Assembly: GCF_011752525.1 (NCBI RefSeq)
Contig: NZ_VWXI01000002.1
Coordinates: 248,001-312,000, forward strand
DNA length: 64,000 bases
Direction of reading: 5' to 3'
Origin: Pantoea sp. Cy-639
GTDB taxonomy: Bacteria; Pseudomonadota; Gammaproteobacteria; Pseudomonadales; Pseudomonadaceae
Shown here: positions 36,206 to 44,676 of the stretch, piece after piece
Layout of the letters: each line of letters begins with the position of its first letter
Position numbering within the stretch: position 1 is the first letter of the stretch
Position numbers and translations under genes: made by a program
Notes under the pieces: generated by a model
The model's input: the letters and a program-made list of their open reading frames with translations, nothing else
Databases searched by the model: none
Told to the model about the DNA's origin: nothing

Positions 36206-37501
36206 ATGATGACCAGCAATTTTCTCGACTCCTATTACGAAGCCAGCAACGACCGCATCCCCTACCCGACCCAACGCGGTCGCACCGATACCCACGTCTG
36301 CATCCTCGGCGGCGGCCTGGCTGGGCTGTCGACCGCGCTGGGGCTTGCCGAACGCGGAATCACCGACGTCACGCTGGTCGAGTCGCAACGGCTCGGCCAT
36401 GGCGCCTCGGGACGTAACGGCGGATTCGTCTTCGGTGGCTACAGCCTGGGCAACGCCGACCTGCTGGCGACGCTGGGCGCAGACGAAGCACGTCGCCTCT
36501 ACCGGCTGACCCTCGATGCCGTCGAGCTGATCCGCGAGCGCACCCGTCGCTACGCCATCGACTGCGACCTGGTAGACCAGGGCGTGATCCTCGCCAACTG
36601 GTTCAACGACCCTTCGCGCCTGGAACAACCACGCCAGTTGATGAAGCAGGCCTATGGCGTCGACTGGGAATACATCGCCCCCGGGGAGCTACGGGAGCAA
36701 CTGAAGACCGAGCGCTATTACGGCGGCCTGCTGGAGCGCAACGCCTTCCACTTCCATCCGCTGAAATATGTCTGTGGCATTGCCCGCGCCGCGACTGCCG
36801 CCGGGGTAACGCTGTTCGAACGCTCACCGGTCACCCAGCTCGAGAAAAAGCCCGACGGCAGCTTCGTCGTGCGCACCGGCGAAGGCGAGATCCACGCCCA
36901 GCACGTGGTCTTCGCCGGTGGTGGCTATGCGCGAGGCGTGCATGCCCCGGTCGAGCGCGCCGTGCTGCCGATCGCCACCTACGTGGTCGCCACGCAGCCC
37001 CTGGGCGCCGGCCTGGCACAGGCCATCGCCTGCGAATCGGCGATCTACGACACACGCTTCGCCTTCGACTACTACCGCCCCCTGAAAGATACCCGGATCC
37101 TCTGGGGCGGACGGATTTCCATCCTCGACCGCAGCCCGCAAGCGATCGCCAAGCTGCTCAAGGCCGACCTGGCGAGCGTCTACCCACAGTTGGCCGATGC
37201 GCAAATCGACTACGCCTGGGGAGGCCTGATGAGTTATGGCCGCCATCAGATGGCCCAGATCGGCCAGGACGACCAGGGTATCTGGCACGCGGTGGGGTTC
37301 GGCGGGCACGGCATGGCGCCGACCACCGTGGCCGGCGAAGTGCTGGCCGACGCCATCGCCTGCCAGCGGCCGATTCCGGACGGATTCGCGCACTTTGGCC
37401 TGGACCGTACCTACGGCCTGGCCGGCCTGGTTGCCGCACAAGCCACCTATACGGCCTACCAGGCACGCGATGCGTTCGATGCCAGGCGCCTGAACCGCTG
37501 A
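36206..37501 (+). CDS. FAD-dependent amine/amino-acid oxidoreductase (DAO family)
   Basis: The 431-residue enzyme has the N-terminal dinucleotide fold VCILGGGLAGLSTALGLAE (about 32-50) and the GHGASGRNGGFVFGGYS segment (about 66-82), seen in glycine/D-amino-acid-oxidase-like enzymes such as gamma-glutamylputrescine oxidase (PuuB) and L-pipecolate oxidase (AmaA). The C-terminal FAD region is AVGFGGHGMAPTTVAGEV (about 368-385). It begins 45 bp after the LysP-like permease, so a basic amino acid, pipecolate or a polyamine derivative is a likely substrate, but the sequence alone does not decide. Two consecutive ATG codons (36206, 36209) are possible starts. Confidence 0.85.
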   Translation: MMTSNFLDSYYEASNDRIPYPTQRGRTDTHVCILGGGLAGLSTALGLAERGITDVTLVESQRLGHGASGRNGGFVFGGYSLGNADLLATLGADEARRLYRLTLDAVELIRERTRRYAIDCDLVDQGVILANWFNDPSRLEQPRQLMKQAYGVDWEYIAPGELREQLKTERYYGGLLERNAFHFHPLKYVCGIARAATAAGVTLFERSPVTQLEKKPDGSFVVRTGEGEIHAQHVVFAGGGYARGVHAPVERAVLPIATYVVATQPLGAGLAQAIACESAIYDTRFAFDYYRPLKDTRILWGGRISILDRSPQAIAKLLKADLASVYPQLADAQIDYAWGGLMSYGRHQMAQIGQDDQGIWHAVGFGGHGMAPTTVAGEVLADAIACQRPIPDGFAHFGLDRTYGLAGLVAAQATYTAYQARDAFDARRLNR

Positions 37502-37545
37502 GCAGCCCGCTGCGTGCACGGGGCGGACTCTCCACCGCCCCGGCC

Positions 37546-38892
37546 TCACTGCCCCAGCTGCCCCAGGTCGGCTGCCAGCTGCAATCGCGCGGTGTACCAG
37601 TCGACCACCGAACTGACCCGGCGCTGCTGCGCGGTGGCCAGGTCGTTCTGGGCGTTGAGCAATTCGATGATGCCCCCTACGCCAGCCTTGTAACGCCCCA
37701 TCGCGACCCGGTGCGACTGGCTGGCGCTGTCCACCAGGCGGCGACTGATGGCCAACGCGCGGGTACGCGCATCCAGGGTCTGGCGGCTACGCCACACGCT
37801 CAGGGCAATGCTGCGTTCGGCCTGCTGCAGGTCCTGCTCGCGCGCTCCGGCCTCGTATTCGGCGGCGCGGGTTCGCCGCCGAGCCAGAAAGCCATCGAAG
37901 ATCGGCACGCTCACCTGCACCCCCACGGTCCAGGTCTCGATCTGCTGGCGCGACGCGACCTGCTCGACGGGCGTGTCGTCATGCCGGTAGCTGCTGTAGA
38001 GGGAGACCGTCGGCCGCCCCTGGGCACGCTCGGCATCGGCCCGGGCCAGGCTCGAAGACCATTCGGCACGGGCTTTTTCCACCGAAGGGTGATTCAGCCG
38101 GGCCTGCGCCATCAGCGCATCGACGCTGGCACTGAACGCCGCCTCCTGCCCCTGCGGTTCATCCAGCGCCTCCAGGCGCAGCGGCAGCGACGGCGACAGG
38201 TGCAAGGCGCTGGCCAGGGCGCCCTGGGCGGCGGCCAGGTCGCCCTCGGCCAGCACCCGCTCGAGCTGGGCCTGCTCGAACGTCGTCTGCGCCTGCAGCC
38301 GATCGGCCTGCTCGCCCGCCCCGGCCTGGTGCTTGGCGGTGGTCACCTTGAGACTGTCGGCGGCCAACGCCTCGATGCTGCGCCGCGCCTCGAGCAGGGC
38401 AGTGTTGGCCTGGACCTGGTAGAACGCCTTGCTGGTGTCCAGCACCACCTGCTGGATCTGCTCGACCCGGCTGCTGCTGGCGGCGTTGAGCAGTTGCCGG
38501 GCACTTTCCACCCTGGCCTTGCGCAGACCGAAGTCGTACAGCACCCAGTTCAGGTTCAAGCCATAGCTGCTGGTGCGCGCATCGAGGCTCGAGTTGGCCT
38601 CGGGAAAACCGTCGTAGCGGGTCTTGCGATTGGCCCGGCCACTGCTGGCGGTGCCCTGCAAGGTCGGCCAATACGCCGAACGTTCGGCCTCCATGCTCGC
38701 CTGGCTGCTCAGTTGCGTCCGCCAGGCCGCCTCGATCTGCGGATCGGCGCACAGTGCCATGGCCACTGCCCGAGACAAGCCCAGCGCCTCCCCCGGACGC
38801 AACGGCCCCGGGCAGGCTTCGATATCCGTCGCCGCCAGGACTGGCAGGCCAACCAGCACCAACACCCCGAGCAGCCAGCGCCCAGTGCTCAT
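37546..38892 (-). CDS. TolC-family outer membrane channel of a peptide exporter
   Basis: The 448-residue protein has a signal peptide (about 1-20, LLGVLVLVGLPVLAATD) and two outer-membrane efflux repeats. Segments such as LNLNWVLYDFGLRKARVESA (about 115-134) and VQVSVPIFDGFLARRRTRAA (about 300-320) are the paired beta-strand/helix boundary motifs of the TolC family. It would form the outer membrane exit of the adjacent exporter. Its ATG overlaps the stop of the ABC exporter gene (A-T-G-A at 38892-38889), so the three genes are translationally coupled. Last gene of the probable operon hlyD-PCAT-tolC. Confidence 0.9.
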   Translation of the reverse strand: MSTGRWLLGVLVLVGLPVLAATDIEACPGPLRPGEALGLSRAVAMALCADPQIEAAWRTQLSSQASMEAERSAYWPTLQGTASSGRANRKTRYDGFPEANSSLDARTSSYGLNLNWVLYDFGLRKARVESARQLLNAASSSRVEQIQQVVLDTSKAFYQVQANTALLEARRSIEALAADSLKVTTAKHQAGAGEQADRLQAQTTFEQAQLERVLAEGDLAAAQGALASALHLSPSLPLRLEALDEPQGQEAAFSASVDALMAQARLNHPSVEKARAEWSSSLARADAERAQGRPTVSLYSSYRHDDTPVEQVASRQQIETWTVGVQVSVPIFDGFLARRRTRAAEYEAGAREQDLQQAERSIALSVWRSRQTLDARTRALAISRRLVDSASQSHRVAMGRYKAGVGGIIELLNAQNDLATAQQRRVSSVVDWYTARLQLAADLGQLGQ

Positions 38893-41021
38893 GGCGCCGG
38901 GTCCGGCCGCGGCCCGTCGAAGGCCACCCGGCCGTTGGCCAGGGCCAGTACACGCTGGGCCGAGCGAATGGTGTCCGGCCGGTGGGCGACGATCACCCGC
39001 GTGATGTTCAGCGCCTGCAGCGCCTGGTTGACCGCGGCCTCGCGCTGGATATCCAGGTGACTGGTGGCCTCGTCGAGAAACAGCAGCCGCGGCCGCCGGT
39101 ACAGCGCCCGGGCCAGCAGGACACGCTGCTTCTGCCCGCCCGACAGCACCGTGCCCATATCGCCGACCAGGGTGTTGTAGGCCATCGGCATGCGCAGAAC
39201 ATCCTCGTGCACCGCGGCCAGCCGGGCGCACTGCTCGATCCAGGCCTGGTCGGCGTCAGCTGCGAAGAAACAGATGTTGTCGCCGATCGAACCGGCGAAC
39301 AGCACATCGTCCTGCAGCACCGTGGCGCTCAGGCGCCGCAGGCGGTCGACGTTGCCGGCATCGATCGGCTCGCCATCGAGCAGCACCTGGCCTTCGACCG
39401 GCGGCAGGATGCCGAGCATGACATTGAGCAGCGTGGTCTTGCCGCAACCCGACGGCCCGACGATGGCCAGCGACTCGCCCGGCTCGATCACCAGCGACAC
39501 GCCGTCGAGCACCCAGGGCTCGTGGTCGGAGTAGCGAAAACGCAACTGGCGCACCTCGAGCCGCGGCACCGGCACGTCTGCCGCCACCTCGAGCGGTGCC
39601 ACCGTCGACCTGGGCTCGGCGCTGTGCAGCACGATATCGGCCAAGCGCTCGCCGTGCAGGCGCAGCATCAGCACATCGACCAACTTGTCGATCAGGCTCG
39701 CCACCCGGTTATTGAACTGGTCCTTGTAGGCATTGAACGCGATCAGCATGCCGGCACTGAACGCCCCCTCGATCACCTGCCGCGCACCCAGCCAGATCAC
39801 CAGCAGCGTCACCGTGCCGAACAGCAGGCCATTGAAGGCGCGGTACAGCAGTTGCAGCTTCTGCGGCCGCAGCCCGGCGTTGATCTCGTCCACCAGCAAC
39901 CCGCTCCACACCGTGGCGCGCTGTTCCTGATGGGCGAACAGCTTGAGCGTGCGCACCCCGCGCATGCTCTCCAGGAAATAGCTCTGCTGGCGGGCCGCCC
40001 GCACCAGCTCTTCCTCGCTGGCCCGGCGCAGCGGACCGAACCAGGCCCAGCGCGCGAGGGCATAGATCAGCATGGCAGCCACCGCGATCAACGCCAGTGG
40101 CGGGCTGTAGAGGAACATCAGGGCCAAGGTCACCACGGTCATCGCGCCATCGAGCAGCGCCTCGATGAACGAGGTGGTCAGGGTCCGCTGGATCGACTTG
40201 AGCGAACCGAAGCGCGAGATGATGTCGCCCAGGTGGCGCCGCTCGAAGTAGGCCACCGGCAAGCGCACCAGATGGCTGAAGACGTTGATCTGCCACTGGG
40301 TGCCCAGCAACGTGCCGAGGTACATCAAGGCCCAGGAGCGGGCCAGCGACAACGCCTGCTGGGCCAGCAGCAGCAGGCCGAAACCAAGCGCCAGTACCGC
40401 CAGCAGGTCGAGGTCGGCACTGACCAGCACCTTGTCGATCACCGTCTGCAGGAAGAATGGCGTGAGGATCATGCACAGTTCCAGCGCCGCGCCCAGCGCC
40501 AGCACATGCCCCAGCACGCCACCGAAGCCCTGCACCCGCCCCAGCAGCCGGCGCAGCGGCAAAGGCGTCTTCACCTCGCCGGGCTGGAAGTCACCCTCCG
40601 GCCACAGTTCCAGGGCCACGCCAGTGAAGGCGTCGGAGACCTCCTGGCGGGTCAGCCGACACAGCCCCCGGGCCGGGTCGTGCAGGGTCACCCAGCGCGG
40701 GCCGACTTCCTTGAGCACCACGAAATGGTTGAAATTCCAGTGCAGGATGCACGGCAGCTTGAGCTGGTCGAGGGCCTCGAGCTCCAGGCGCAGGGGCCGG
40801 CTGGCCAGTCCCAGCTGGGCCGCCATGGCCATCAGTTGCTTGAGCGTGGCGCCCTTCATCGACGGCGACAGCTTCTGGCGCAGCGACTGCAGGTCGTGGA
40901 CCTGGCCATGGTAGGCGGCAATCATCGCCAGGCAGGCCTGGCCGCATTCGGCCGCCTCGACCTGGAGGATCACAGGCAGCTTGCGGCCAACGCCGAAGCT
41001 CAGGGATTGGGCAATGCTCAC
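38889..41021 (-). CDS. Peptidase-containing ABC transporter (C39), CvaB-like
   Basis: The 710-residue protein combines three parts. Residues about 10-140 are a C39 peptidase: the catalytic Cys in ILQVEAAECGQACLAMIAAY, the His in HWNFNHFVVL, and an Asp in LHDPARG. Residues about 155-430 form the membrane domain. Residues about 485-700 are the nucleotide-binding domain with Walker A GPSGCGKTT, signature LSGGQKQR, Walker B RLLFLDEAT and H-loop VAHRPD. PCATs cut precursor peptides after a double glycine and export the core. The start is GTG at 41021, overlapping the adaptor gene's stop (G-T-G-A). The substrate is most likely the peptide encoded divergently at 42556. Confidence 0.95.
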   Translation of the reverse strand: MSIAQSLSFGVGRKLPVILQVEAAECGQACLAMIAAYHGQVHDLQSLRQKLSPSMKGATLKQLMAMAAQLGLASRPLRLELEALDQLKLPCILHWNFNHFVVLKEVGPRWVTLHDPARGLCRLTRQEVSDAFTGVALELWPEGDFQPGEVKTPLPLRRLLGRVQGFGGVLGHVLALGAALELCMILTPFFLQTVIDKVLVSADLDLLAVLALGFGLLLLAQQALSLARSWALMYLGTLLGTQWQINVFSHLVRLPVAYFERRHLGDIISRFGSLKSIQRTLTTSFIEALLDGAMTVVTLALMFLYSPPLALIAVAAMLIYALARWAWFGPLRRASEEELVRAARQQSYFLESMRGVRTLKLFAHQEQRATVWSGLLVDEINAGLRPQKLQLLYRAFNGLLFGTVTLLVIWLGARQVIEGAFSAGMLIAFNAYKDQFNNRVASLIDKLVDVLMLRLHGERLADIVLHSAEPRSTVAPLEVAADVPVPRLEVRQLRFRYSDHEPWVLDGVSLVIEPGESLAIVGPSGCGKTTLLNVMLGILPPVEGQVLLDGEPIDAGNVDRLRRLSATVLQDDVLFAGSIGDNICFFAADADQAWIEQCARLAAVHEDVLRMPMAYNTLVGDMGTVLSGGQKQRVLLARALYRRPRLLFLDEATSHLDIQREAAVNQALQALNITRVIVAHRPDTIRSAQRVLALANGRVAFDGPRPDPAP

Positions 41022-42274
41022 AGTCGTTTTCCTATGCCGCGCAGCGGTTCGAGCAGCCATTCGTAGAGCGGCAGGTTCTCCAGCATGATGTCGGCGTCCA
41101 GCTGCATGCCCGAACGCAGGCGCTCCTCGCGCCCACGGGCGAACAGGCTCTGCCGCTCGAGGCTGACCCGAACCCGGTACAACGGCCCCTGCTCGCGCAG
41201 CGCCTCGGAGGCCGCGCCCACGGTCATGATCTCGTCGGCCGGCAAGGCGCTGCGCGACACCGAGGCCACGGTGCCGCGGGCCAGGCCGAAGTGCTGGTAG
41301 GGATAGGCCTGGTAGCGCAGCATCACCGCGTGCCCGGGGCGCACGAAGCCCGCCGAGCGGCTGGGCACATAGAGTTCGGCGTAGAGTTGGCTGTCCTGGG
41401 GCACCAGGCTGAACAGCGGGCGGCTGACATCGGCACGGGCGCCATTGACCACACCGATGGCCGTCACTTCCCCGCTGGCCGGTGCAGTGATCACCACCTG
41501 GCGCTTGACCTCGCTCTCCAGCAGGCTGCTCTGGCTCTCCAGCAGGCGCCGCTCAAGGTCAGCCAACTGCTTGGTCTGGTTGAACGGCAGCTCGGCCAGC
41601 TCCGCCCGCAATGCCGCGCTGTCGTTGCGTAACGACAGCAGCGAACGGTTCAACTCCTCGGCCCGTAGTCGGACCTCCAGCACCGCATCCTGCTTGGCCT
41701 GGAGCAAGTCGCGAGACACGAAGTCCTGGCGCTGCAGCTCGGCGTAACGCTCGGCGATGCCTTGGGCCAGGGCCAGGCGCTGGGTGTTGAGGGCGATCTG
41801 CGCGCTGACCTTGTCCTGCTCGCCGAGCAGCATCGCCAGGCGCCGCTGCTTGCCGTCACGCTCCTGCTGGTGGAGCACGCGGGTCTCGGCGATCTCGTCG
41901 GCCAGGCTGTTGTTGCGTCGCTGGATCAGCCGACTGATGGCCACCTGGTTGGCAGCAGCATCGCCGTTGTGGGTGTCGCTGACCAGGGTCAGCAGCGCCG
42001 CCCCGGCCTCGACCTGTTGCCCTTCGCTGACCGCCAGGTCCTGAACCACGCCCACCTGGGGCGCGAACACCTTGACCAACCCGCCTTCGGGCACCAGCAC
42101 GCCGGTGACCGCCTCGCGCCGGGTGTAGCTGGCCAGGCTGAGAAACAGGCCAAGCGCCACACAGAACAGCACCGCGCCGGCGCCGGCCAGGCGCAAGGAG
42201 GGCGGCGAGACCAGCACCACACTGCCCAGTTCCTTGTCCCTGCCTGCCTGCAGCGCTTCCTTTCGAAATAGCAT
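41018..42274 (-). CDS. HlyD/CvaA-like periplasmic adaptor for peptide export
   Basis: The 418-residue membrane fusion protein begins MLFRKEALQA, which is characteristic of CvaA-type microcin adaptors. A membrane helix follows (about 26-48, LAGAGAVLFCVALGLFLSLAS), then a lipoyl-like half-motif (VFAPQVGVVQDLAVSEGQQV), a long alpha-helical hairpin of coiled-coil character (about 100-260), and a beta-barrel domain from APASGEVTAIGVVNGARADV. It bridges the inner membrane exporter to the outer membrane channel. The ATG at 42274 has only a short-spaced AGGGA site. An upstream extension exists but lacks the conserved start. It is the first gene of the operon and is divergent from the microcin precursor gene, 281 bp away. 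Confidence 0.93.
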   Translation of the reverse strand: MLFRKEALQAGRDKELGSVVLVSPPSLRLAGAGAVLFCVALGLFLSLASYTRREAVTGVLVPEGGLVKVFAPQVGVVQDLAVSEGQQVEAGAALLTLVSDTHNGDAAANQVAISRLIQRRNNSLADEIAETRVLHQQERDGKQRRLAMLLGEQDKVSAQIALNTQRLALAQGIAERYAELQRQDFVSRDLLQAKQDAVLEVRLRAEELNRSLLSLRNDSAALRAELAELPFNQTKQLADLERRLLESQSSLLESEVKRQVVITAPASGEVTAIGVVNGARADVSRPLFSLVPQDSQLYAELYVPSRSAGFVRPGHAVMLRYQAYPYQHFGLARGTVASVSRSALPADEIMTVGAASEALREQGPLYRVRVSLERQSLFARGREERLRSGMQLDADIMLENLPLYEWLLEPLRGIGKRL

Positions 42275-42555
42275 TCCCTGACCACGATCCCGGCAAATTC
42301 CAAATTCGCCCCCGCGCCACGACAGGCGCATGGGGCACTGCCAGCCTAAACAGGCGTGCCTTGCTCGACACTAGTACAGGTGGGCTATTGCGCAAGGCCG
42401 TCCCAGATGGGCCTGAGAGACAAGGACAGTGGCACCGCGACATTAGGTCACCCGTTCTATTGCCGGGCCGAAGAGGGCAAGGGAGAGTATTTCGCCATGT
42501 CCTGGGCACAGGACGTATCTCGGATGGAACACCTTCAACGAGCAAGAGGAAGCCC

Positions 42556-42756
42556 ATGATGAACAGCGAACAACACACCCTTCGCACCCTCAGCAGCGAC
42601 GAACTGGAACAGGTCAGCGGCGGCTGGTCGGTCGAAGCCTTTGGCTACCACGTCGGCGCCGACGTAGTGAACTATGGCCAGGGCGACATCCTGCACGTCA
42701 GCTGGGGCTCGGGCAGCGACTACAACTTCAAGGAGTTCCAGCTGTGCGCGCAGTGA
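42556..42756 (+). CDS. Double-glycine precursor peptide, candidate class II microcin
   Basis: The 66-residue peptide (or 65 from the second ATG at 42559) follows AAGAGGAAG, a good ribosome binding site. The leader MMNSEQHTLRTLSSDELEQV ends S-G-G at residue 23, with the Leu/Glu/Val spacing of double-glycine leaders cut by C39 transporters. The predicted core has 43 residues, starts WSVEAFGYHV and ends NFKEFQLCAQ. It is acidic (net about -4 without His), Gly/Ser/aromatic-rich, with one Cys near the C-terminus. No modification enzyme is nearby. A hairpin terminator lies 80 bp downstream. No immunity gene is visible. Alternatives to a bacteriocin include a secreted signal or matrix peptide. Confidence 0.85.
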   Translation: MMNSEQHTLRTLSSDELEQVSGGWSVEAFGYHVGADVVNYGQGDILHVSWGSGSDYNFKEFQLCAQ

Positions 42757-43094
42757 TCGCCCACGGCCAGGAAATCTGAACCACAGGCCCGTCCCAGGGA
42801 GTCAGGGGCTCTGGATCGGGTTTCTGGCGCAAACGCAAAAGCCCGCTTCCGGTCACGGAGGCGGGCTTTTTCGTACAGCATCCGGCCAAGCGTGAGGATA
42901 CGAAGCGGACAGTCCATTCGCATGACCGCACAGAAGCTGTTGCCCGAGAATCGCACTCCAGTCGGGAGAGCACTTGTGCCGGGCCCGCCGGGCCTTCATA
43001 TTGCCGTGCGGCACCTCACCAACGCGTCGAACACCATCTGTTCCACTCACGGTGTCGGAGCATTCCGTTTTCACCCCTCTGGCGAATACCTGAA
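42757..43094 (+). other. Intergenic region between the microcin precursor and the LysE-family gene
   Basis: No convincing gene is seen on either strand in these 338 bp. Candidate frames have arginine- and proline-rich composition typical of antisense artefacts. The region contains the terminator-like hairpin inside the left direct repeat (42827-42880) and an unremarkable leader before the exporter gene. In particular, no small membrane protein that could give microcin immunity is present. Confidence 0.6.
42827..42880. repeat. Left direct repeat with terminator hairpin
   Basis: A 54-bp segment matches 43799-43852 at 46 of 54 positions in the same orientation. It contains GCCCGCTTCCG and CGGAGGCGGGC, a hairpin with one G-T wobble, followed by TTTTTCG. 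It works as a terminator for the microcin gene. On the minus strand it also has a U tract. Confidence 0.85.
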
Positions 43095-43724
43095 ATGACT
43101 GATATCCCGCTGCTCCTTGCCTTTGTTGCCGCCGCCTCGGTGCTTGCCATAACCCCGGGAGTCGACACGGCAATGGTGCTCAGGGCCGCGACGGTAGAAG
43201 GTCGGCGCATTGCGCTCATGGCAGCCGTAGGGATCACGCTCGGCTGCCTTGCCTGGGGAGCGGCGGTCTCGCTTGGGCTTGGCGCGGTTCTGCAGCGCTC
43301 CGAGCTCGCCTATACCCTCTTGAAGTCTGCCGGCGCGGCGTACCTGGTGTGGATGGGCGCCAAGCTGCTGCTCAGGCCTCGACAGTCACTCCAGGCCCAA
43401 GGCGATGGCACAGTCGCAGCCTCTGCCGGGGCCGCATTCCTGCGTGGTTTCCTGACCAACCTGCTGAACCCGAAGGTCGGGATTTTCTACGTTACCTTCC
43501 TGCCTCAGTTCATACCTGCCGGCGTCGCGCTGTCTGCGTACTCGTTCGTCCTGGCGTCGATTCACGTATTGTTGACGCTCGCATGGTTTGGCCTGCTGAT
43601 CGCCGCAACGATGCCCTTGAAGAAATTCCTGAGCCGCGCCTCGGTGATGACCAGGTTGGACAGGATCACGGGCGGCATCTTTATCGGATTCGGCTTGAAG
43701 ATCGCCGTATCGTCTACCCGCTAG
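43095..43724 (+). CDS. LysE/RhtB-family amino acid exporter
   Basis: The 209-residue membrane protein has six predicted helices. The N-terminal LAITPGVDTAMVLRAATVEG contains the conserved P-G-P-like motif (here P-G-V-D) of the LysE superfamily. AAYLVWMGAKLL and FLRGFLTNLLNPKVGIFYVT (about 118-137) are further hallmarks. Family members export amino acids such as threonine, homoserine or lysine; the substrate here is unknown. The gene is bracketed by two 54-bp direct repeats, and its codon use looks slightly different from its neighbours, suggesting acquisition or a local duplication event. Confidence 0.9.
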   Translation: MTDIPLLLAFVAAASVLAITPGVDTAMVLRAATVEGRRIALMAAVGITLGCLAWGAAVSLGLGAVLQRSELAYTLLKSAGAAYLVWMGAKLLLRPRQSLQAQGDGTVAASAGAAFLRGFLTNLLNPKVGIFYVTFLPQFIPAGVALSAYSFVLASIHVLLTLAWFGLLIAATMPLKKFLSRASVMTRLDRITGGIFIGFGLKIAVSSTR

Positions 43725-43798
43725 CGAACCTCAGGATCAATGCAAGGCAGGAGGATCACCCGGTTCGCCCTGGGCCGGACTTTCCAGCGTAAACTCCA

Positions 43799-43852
43799 GC
43801 ACAAACGAAAAAGCCCGCTTCCGTTGCCGGAAGCGGGCTTTTTCTTACTGCA
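43799..43852. repeat. Right direct repeat: tRNA-Lys terminator
   Basis: This copy has a perfect 11-bp stem, GCCCGCTTCCG with CGGAAGCGGGC, between A and T tracts. It begins two bases past the CCA end of tRNA-Lys. It serves as terminator for tRNA-Lys on the minus strand and for the LysE-family gene on the plus strand. The left copy at 42827 is a diverged duplicate. Confidence 0.85.
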
Positions 43853-43854
43853 CA

Positions 43855-43930
43855 TGGTGGGTCGTGTAGGATTCGAACCTACGACCAATTGGTTAAAAGC
43901 CAACTGCTCTACCAACTGAGCTAACGACCC
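43855..43930 (-). tRNA. tRNA-Lys (anticodon UUU)
   Basis: The 76-nt minus-strand sequence runs from GGGTCGTTAGCTCAGTTGG to CACGACCCACCA. The acceptor stem GGGTCGT/ACGACCC pairs; the D arm is GCTCAGTTGGTAGAGC; the anticodon loop is CTTTTAA with anticodon TTT; the T arm is TAGGTTCGAATCCTA. The CCA end is encoded. Confidence 0.98.
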
Positions 43931-43990
43931 GTTGGATGGCGCGTATATTACTGATTTCTCAGAGGAAATCAACACCCCATCGCAATTTTT

Positions 43991-44665
43991 TCAAAAATAT
44001 CGGGTTGGGTCCGCGACACCGGCAGCCTTGAAGCCATCCGCACGCAGGCGGCAGCTATCGCACTTGCCGCAGGCTCGGCCTTGGTCATCGGCCTGGTAGC
44101 AGGAAACCGTCAGGCTGTAGTCCACGCCACGAGCCATGCCCGCCTGGACGATCTGCGCCTTGCTCAAGTTCTGCAGCGGCGCCTGGATACGGAAGCCCTG
44201 CCCTTCGACACCGGCCTTGGTGGCCAGGTTGGCCATGCGCTCGAACGCCTCGACGAACTCCGGGCGGCAGTCCGGATAGCCAGAGTAATCCACGGCATTG
44301 ACGCCAATGAAAATGTCTCGGGCCTCAAGCACCTCTGCCCAGCCGAGGGCCAGGGACAGGAACACGGTGTTGCGTGCCGGCACATAGGTCACCGGAATCC
44401 CTTCGCTCGGGGCTTGCGGCACATCGATGCTGCTGTCGGTCAATGCCGAGCCGCCGATACCGTCCAGGTTCAGACCGATCACCTTGTGCTCGACCGCTCC
44501 CAGGTCACGGGCCACCTGCGCCGCGGCATTGAGTTCGGCGCGATGACGCTGGCCGTAGTCGAAGCTCATAGTGTAGCAGGCATAGCCTTCGGCCTTGGCC
44601 ATGGCCACCACGGTGGCCGAGTCCAGGCCTCCGGAAAGCAGGATTACCGCGCGTTTTTCAGTCAT
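43991..44665 (-). CDS. queC: 7-cyano-7-deazaguanine synthase
   Basis: QueC converts 7-carboxy-7-deazaguanine to preQ0 with ATP and ammonia in queuosine biosynthesis. The 224-residue protein has the PP-loop motif [14 protein letters not shown] at its N-terminus, [18 protein letters not shown] in the middle, and a C-terminal zinc site [17 protein letters not shown] (about 190-206). Start at 44665 gives [13 protein letters not shown]. queE lies 11 bp upstream on the same strand, so the pair forms a queuosine operon. Confidence 0.97.
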   Translation of the reverse strand: MTEKRAVILLSGGLDSATVVAMAKAEGYACYTMSFDYGQRHRAELNAAAQVARDLGAVEHKVIGLNLDGIGGSALTDSSIDVPQAPSEGIPVTYVPARNTVFLSLALGWAEVLEARDIFIGVNAVDYSGYPDCRPEFVEAFERMANLATKAGVEGQGFRIQAPLQNLSKAQIVQAGMARGVDYSLTVSCYQADDQGRACGKCDSCRLRADGFKAAGVADPTRYF

Positions 44666-44676
44666 GTCTTTCTTCC

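Noticed and set aside
42407..42559. A 50-codon frame ending A-T-G-A over the microcin start, as a possible immunity or leader gene
   Set aside because: It has no membrane segment, a weak ribosome binding site and arbitrary composition (MGLRDKDSGT...). An overlap with the precursor start is expected by chance in this GC-rich region.
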